Below are positions 25,701 to 25,807 of a DNA stretch of 25,807 bases, in pieces. Location: the NCBI GenBank assembly GCA_938003575.1, contig CALKYG010000041.1:1-25807 (forward strand). Reading direction: 5' to 3'. The translations under genes and the position numbers were made by a program. Position 1 is the first letter of the stretch; each line of letters opens with the position of its first letter. This stretch comes from an uncultured Alphaproteobacteria bacterium. GTDB lineage: Bacteria; Pseudomonadota; Alphaproteobacteria; Caulobacterales; Parvularculaceae. The notes under the pieces were generated by a model, which saw nothing but the letters and a program-made list of their open reading frames with translations, ran no database searches and had not been told where the DNA came from.

Positions 25701-25807
25701 CGTCGCCGAACCAGGATACGACAAGCGAGGCCGCTTTCAGGGTCTTCGCCGCGCTCGTCAGCGACTCTAGCGATGAGGAGAAATCCGTAAGGCCGTCATT
25801 GTTGTTG
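22720..25807 (-). CDS. Gene transfer agent tail protein, TIM-barrel type (ORFg15-like), 5' end outside window
   Basis: 1028 codons of an open frame that enters from the right edge with no start in view. The visible N-terminal part is the GTA TIM-barrel-like (glycoside-hydrolase-like) domain: SLVVSWFGDDLRAGAC, ISYGADWSEYSG, FIGIDYYPPLADWRDG, RTPITDSDGEPWVWR and IRFTEFGCPAVDKGANAPNVF are all stretches typical of it. Phage-tail domains follow in the second half, ending in a fibronectin-like stretch (YERYRIEVRSG). In Rhodobacter capsulatus the equivalent gene (about 1300 aa) encodes the distal tail/host-contact protein and is the last structural gene, so about 270 residues should lie beyond the edge. 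The frame is intact, with no frameshift or premature stop. An internal ATG at 25515 is not the true start, as conserved sequence precedes it. Confidence 0.93.
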   Translation of the reverse strand, partial: NNNDGLTDFSSSLESLTSAAKTLKAASLVVSWFGDDLRAGACALRPGVETFDKTTEPREWRGGGVARAEARLVSRIAGRPAYGGTPDDAGVIEAIAALKAKGLAVQFHPFILMDIPPGNAMPDPYGGIEQAAFPWRGRVTVGANDGTAAAAADVLSFFGTAAAADFSVANGAVAYHGPAEWSFRRMILHYAHLCAAAGGVEAFLIGSELKELTAARDHAGNFPAVAALKALAADVKSILPGAKISYGADWSEYSGVTKADGKFFHLDSFWADAHVDFIGIDYYPPLADWRDGFDHADQNAGWRDRYQRDYIAANIEGGENFDWYYASAADRDSQTRTPITDSDGEPWVWRAKDVRSFWKNAHHDRPGFARAPAPTPFVPMSKPIRFTEFGCPAVDKGANAPNVFVDPKSSESALPPYSNGARDDLMQRRTLEAVHEYWRTHNETNAGVPMIETDRLYVYAVDARPFPFFPARVDVWGDAANWEKGHWLNGRLTRAPLDALVVALAAEAGVDDVDASALRGSLAGFVVDRPLSPRQTIDPLADVFQFDMVETDDGLRFQPRGGGAVMTLGADDLADDGKAAIVIATGQKSDAPTAIRLGYIDEGGDYLAAVAEARFPFAGDIRETSLELPAVMDEAAAAARVRSILADASVMRETAVFTLPPSLIALEPGDAVTVNVGGVSRDWRITATTDGAARKVEAARVSPAVYEAPVATGGFRTPASAPQFGKPAFELMNLPLLDEDDDETAPYFAAFADPWPGAIALYRNGASLAATATARAVMGRLETGAPPGASGRWDERTLGVRLSYGTLSSRSEEDVFAGANAAAIETAAGWEVMQFRDATLGQDGVWTLKGLLRGQHGTDDEAAAGAAAGARFVLLNGAVGQAALPFDLRGLAFDWSAGPADDHPTAPTFRTRTFMGEAAGLKPLSPAHLVAVETPEGDLIVSWKRRTRKGGDSWEGEDVPLSEAYERYRIEVRSGSALIRTAESAAAGYVYAAAEIAADFPGGRPPLTIRVAQLSDRIGPGKWASVAV

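Overview
The window is high-GC, gene-dense DNA from an alphaproteobacterium. Three features point to this: the 3' part of a gene-transfer-agent (GTA) tail gene at the right edge, a PleC-type cell-cycle histidine kinase, and a CnrHYX-like ECF sigma operon. An N-acetylornithine carbamoyltransferase at the left edge is the arginine enzyme known from Xanthomonas. The Xanthomonas-type acetylated arginine route also occurs in Maricaulis, so a Maricaulales/Parvularculales-like organism is my best guess (inference only). I see no rRNA, tRNA, CRISPR array, insertion sequence or integrase. No gene-free stretch exceeds 300 bases; the largest gaps are about 120-185 bases.

Layout. Bases 1-1006 (-) hold argF', cut by the left edge. 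Bases 1140-6142 (+) hold aminopeptidase N and a PleC-like sensor kinase. These two converge with a long, almost unbroken minus-strand series covering the rest of the window. Read in the direction of transcription (right to left), it starts with the cut GTA gene (25807-22720). Next come a DnaJ/CbpA-like co-chaperone, an unrecognised 487-aa protein, and an alpha/beta hydrolase-OsmC fusion. A 152-base AT-rich gap follows, then htrA, an OmpR-type regulator and its kinase, and glnE. After glnE come two related FAD-oxidoreductase-like proteins and a GcvT-like folate-binding protein. The series ends with a secreted EF-hand protein, an ECF sigma factor, a single-pass anti-sigma candidate and a CnrX/Spy-like periplasmic sensor.

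How the genes may work together. HtrA plus the two-component pair and the ECF sigma/anti-sigma/periplasmic sensor set look like two envelope-surveillance modules read in the same direction. GlnE controls glutamine synthetase. The three genes after it are overlapping or 3 bases apart and probably form one metabolic unit with an unknown substrate. DnaJ-like, the unknown protein and the hydrolase-OsmC protein form a separate stress-flavoured operon next to the GTA cluster. Several long plus-strand reading frames opposite these genes are GC-rich antisense shadows and were left out.
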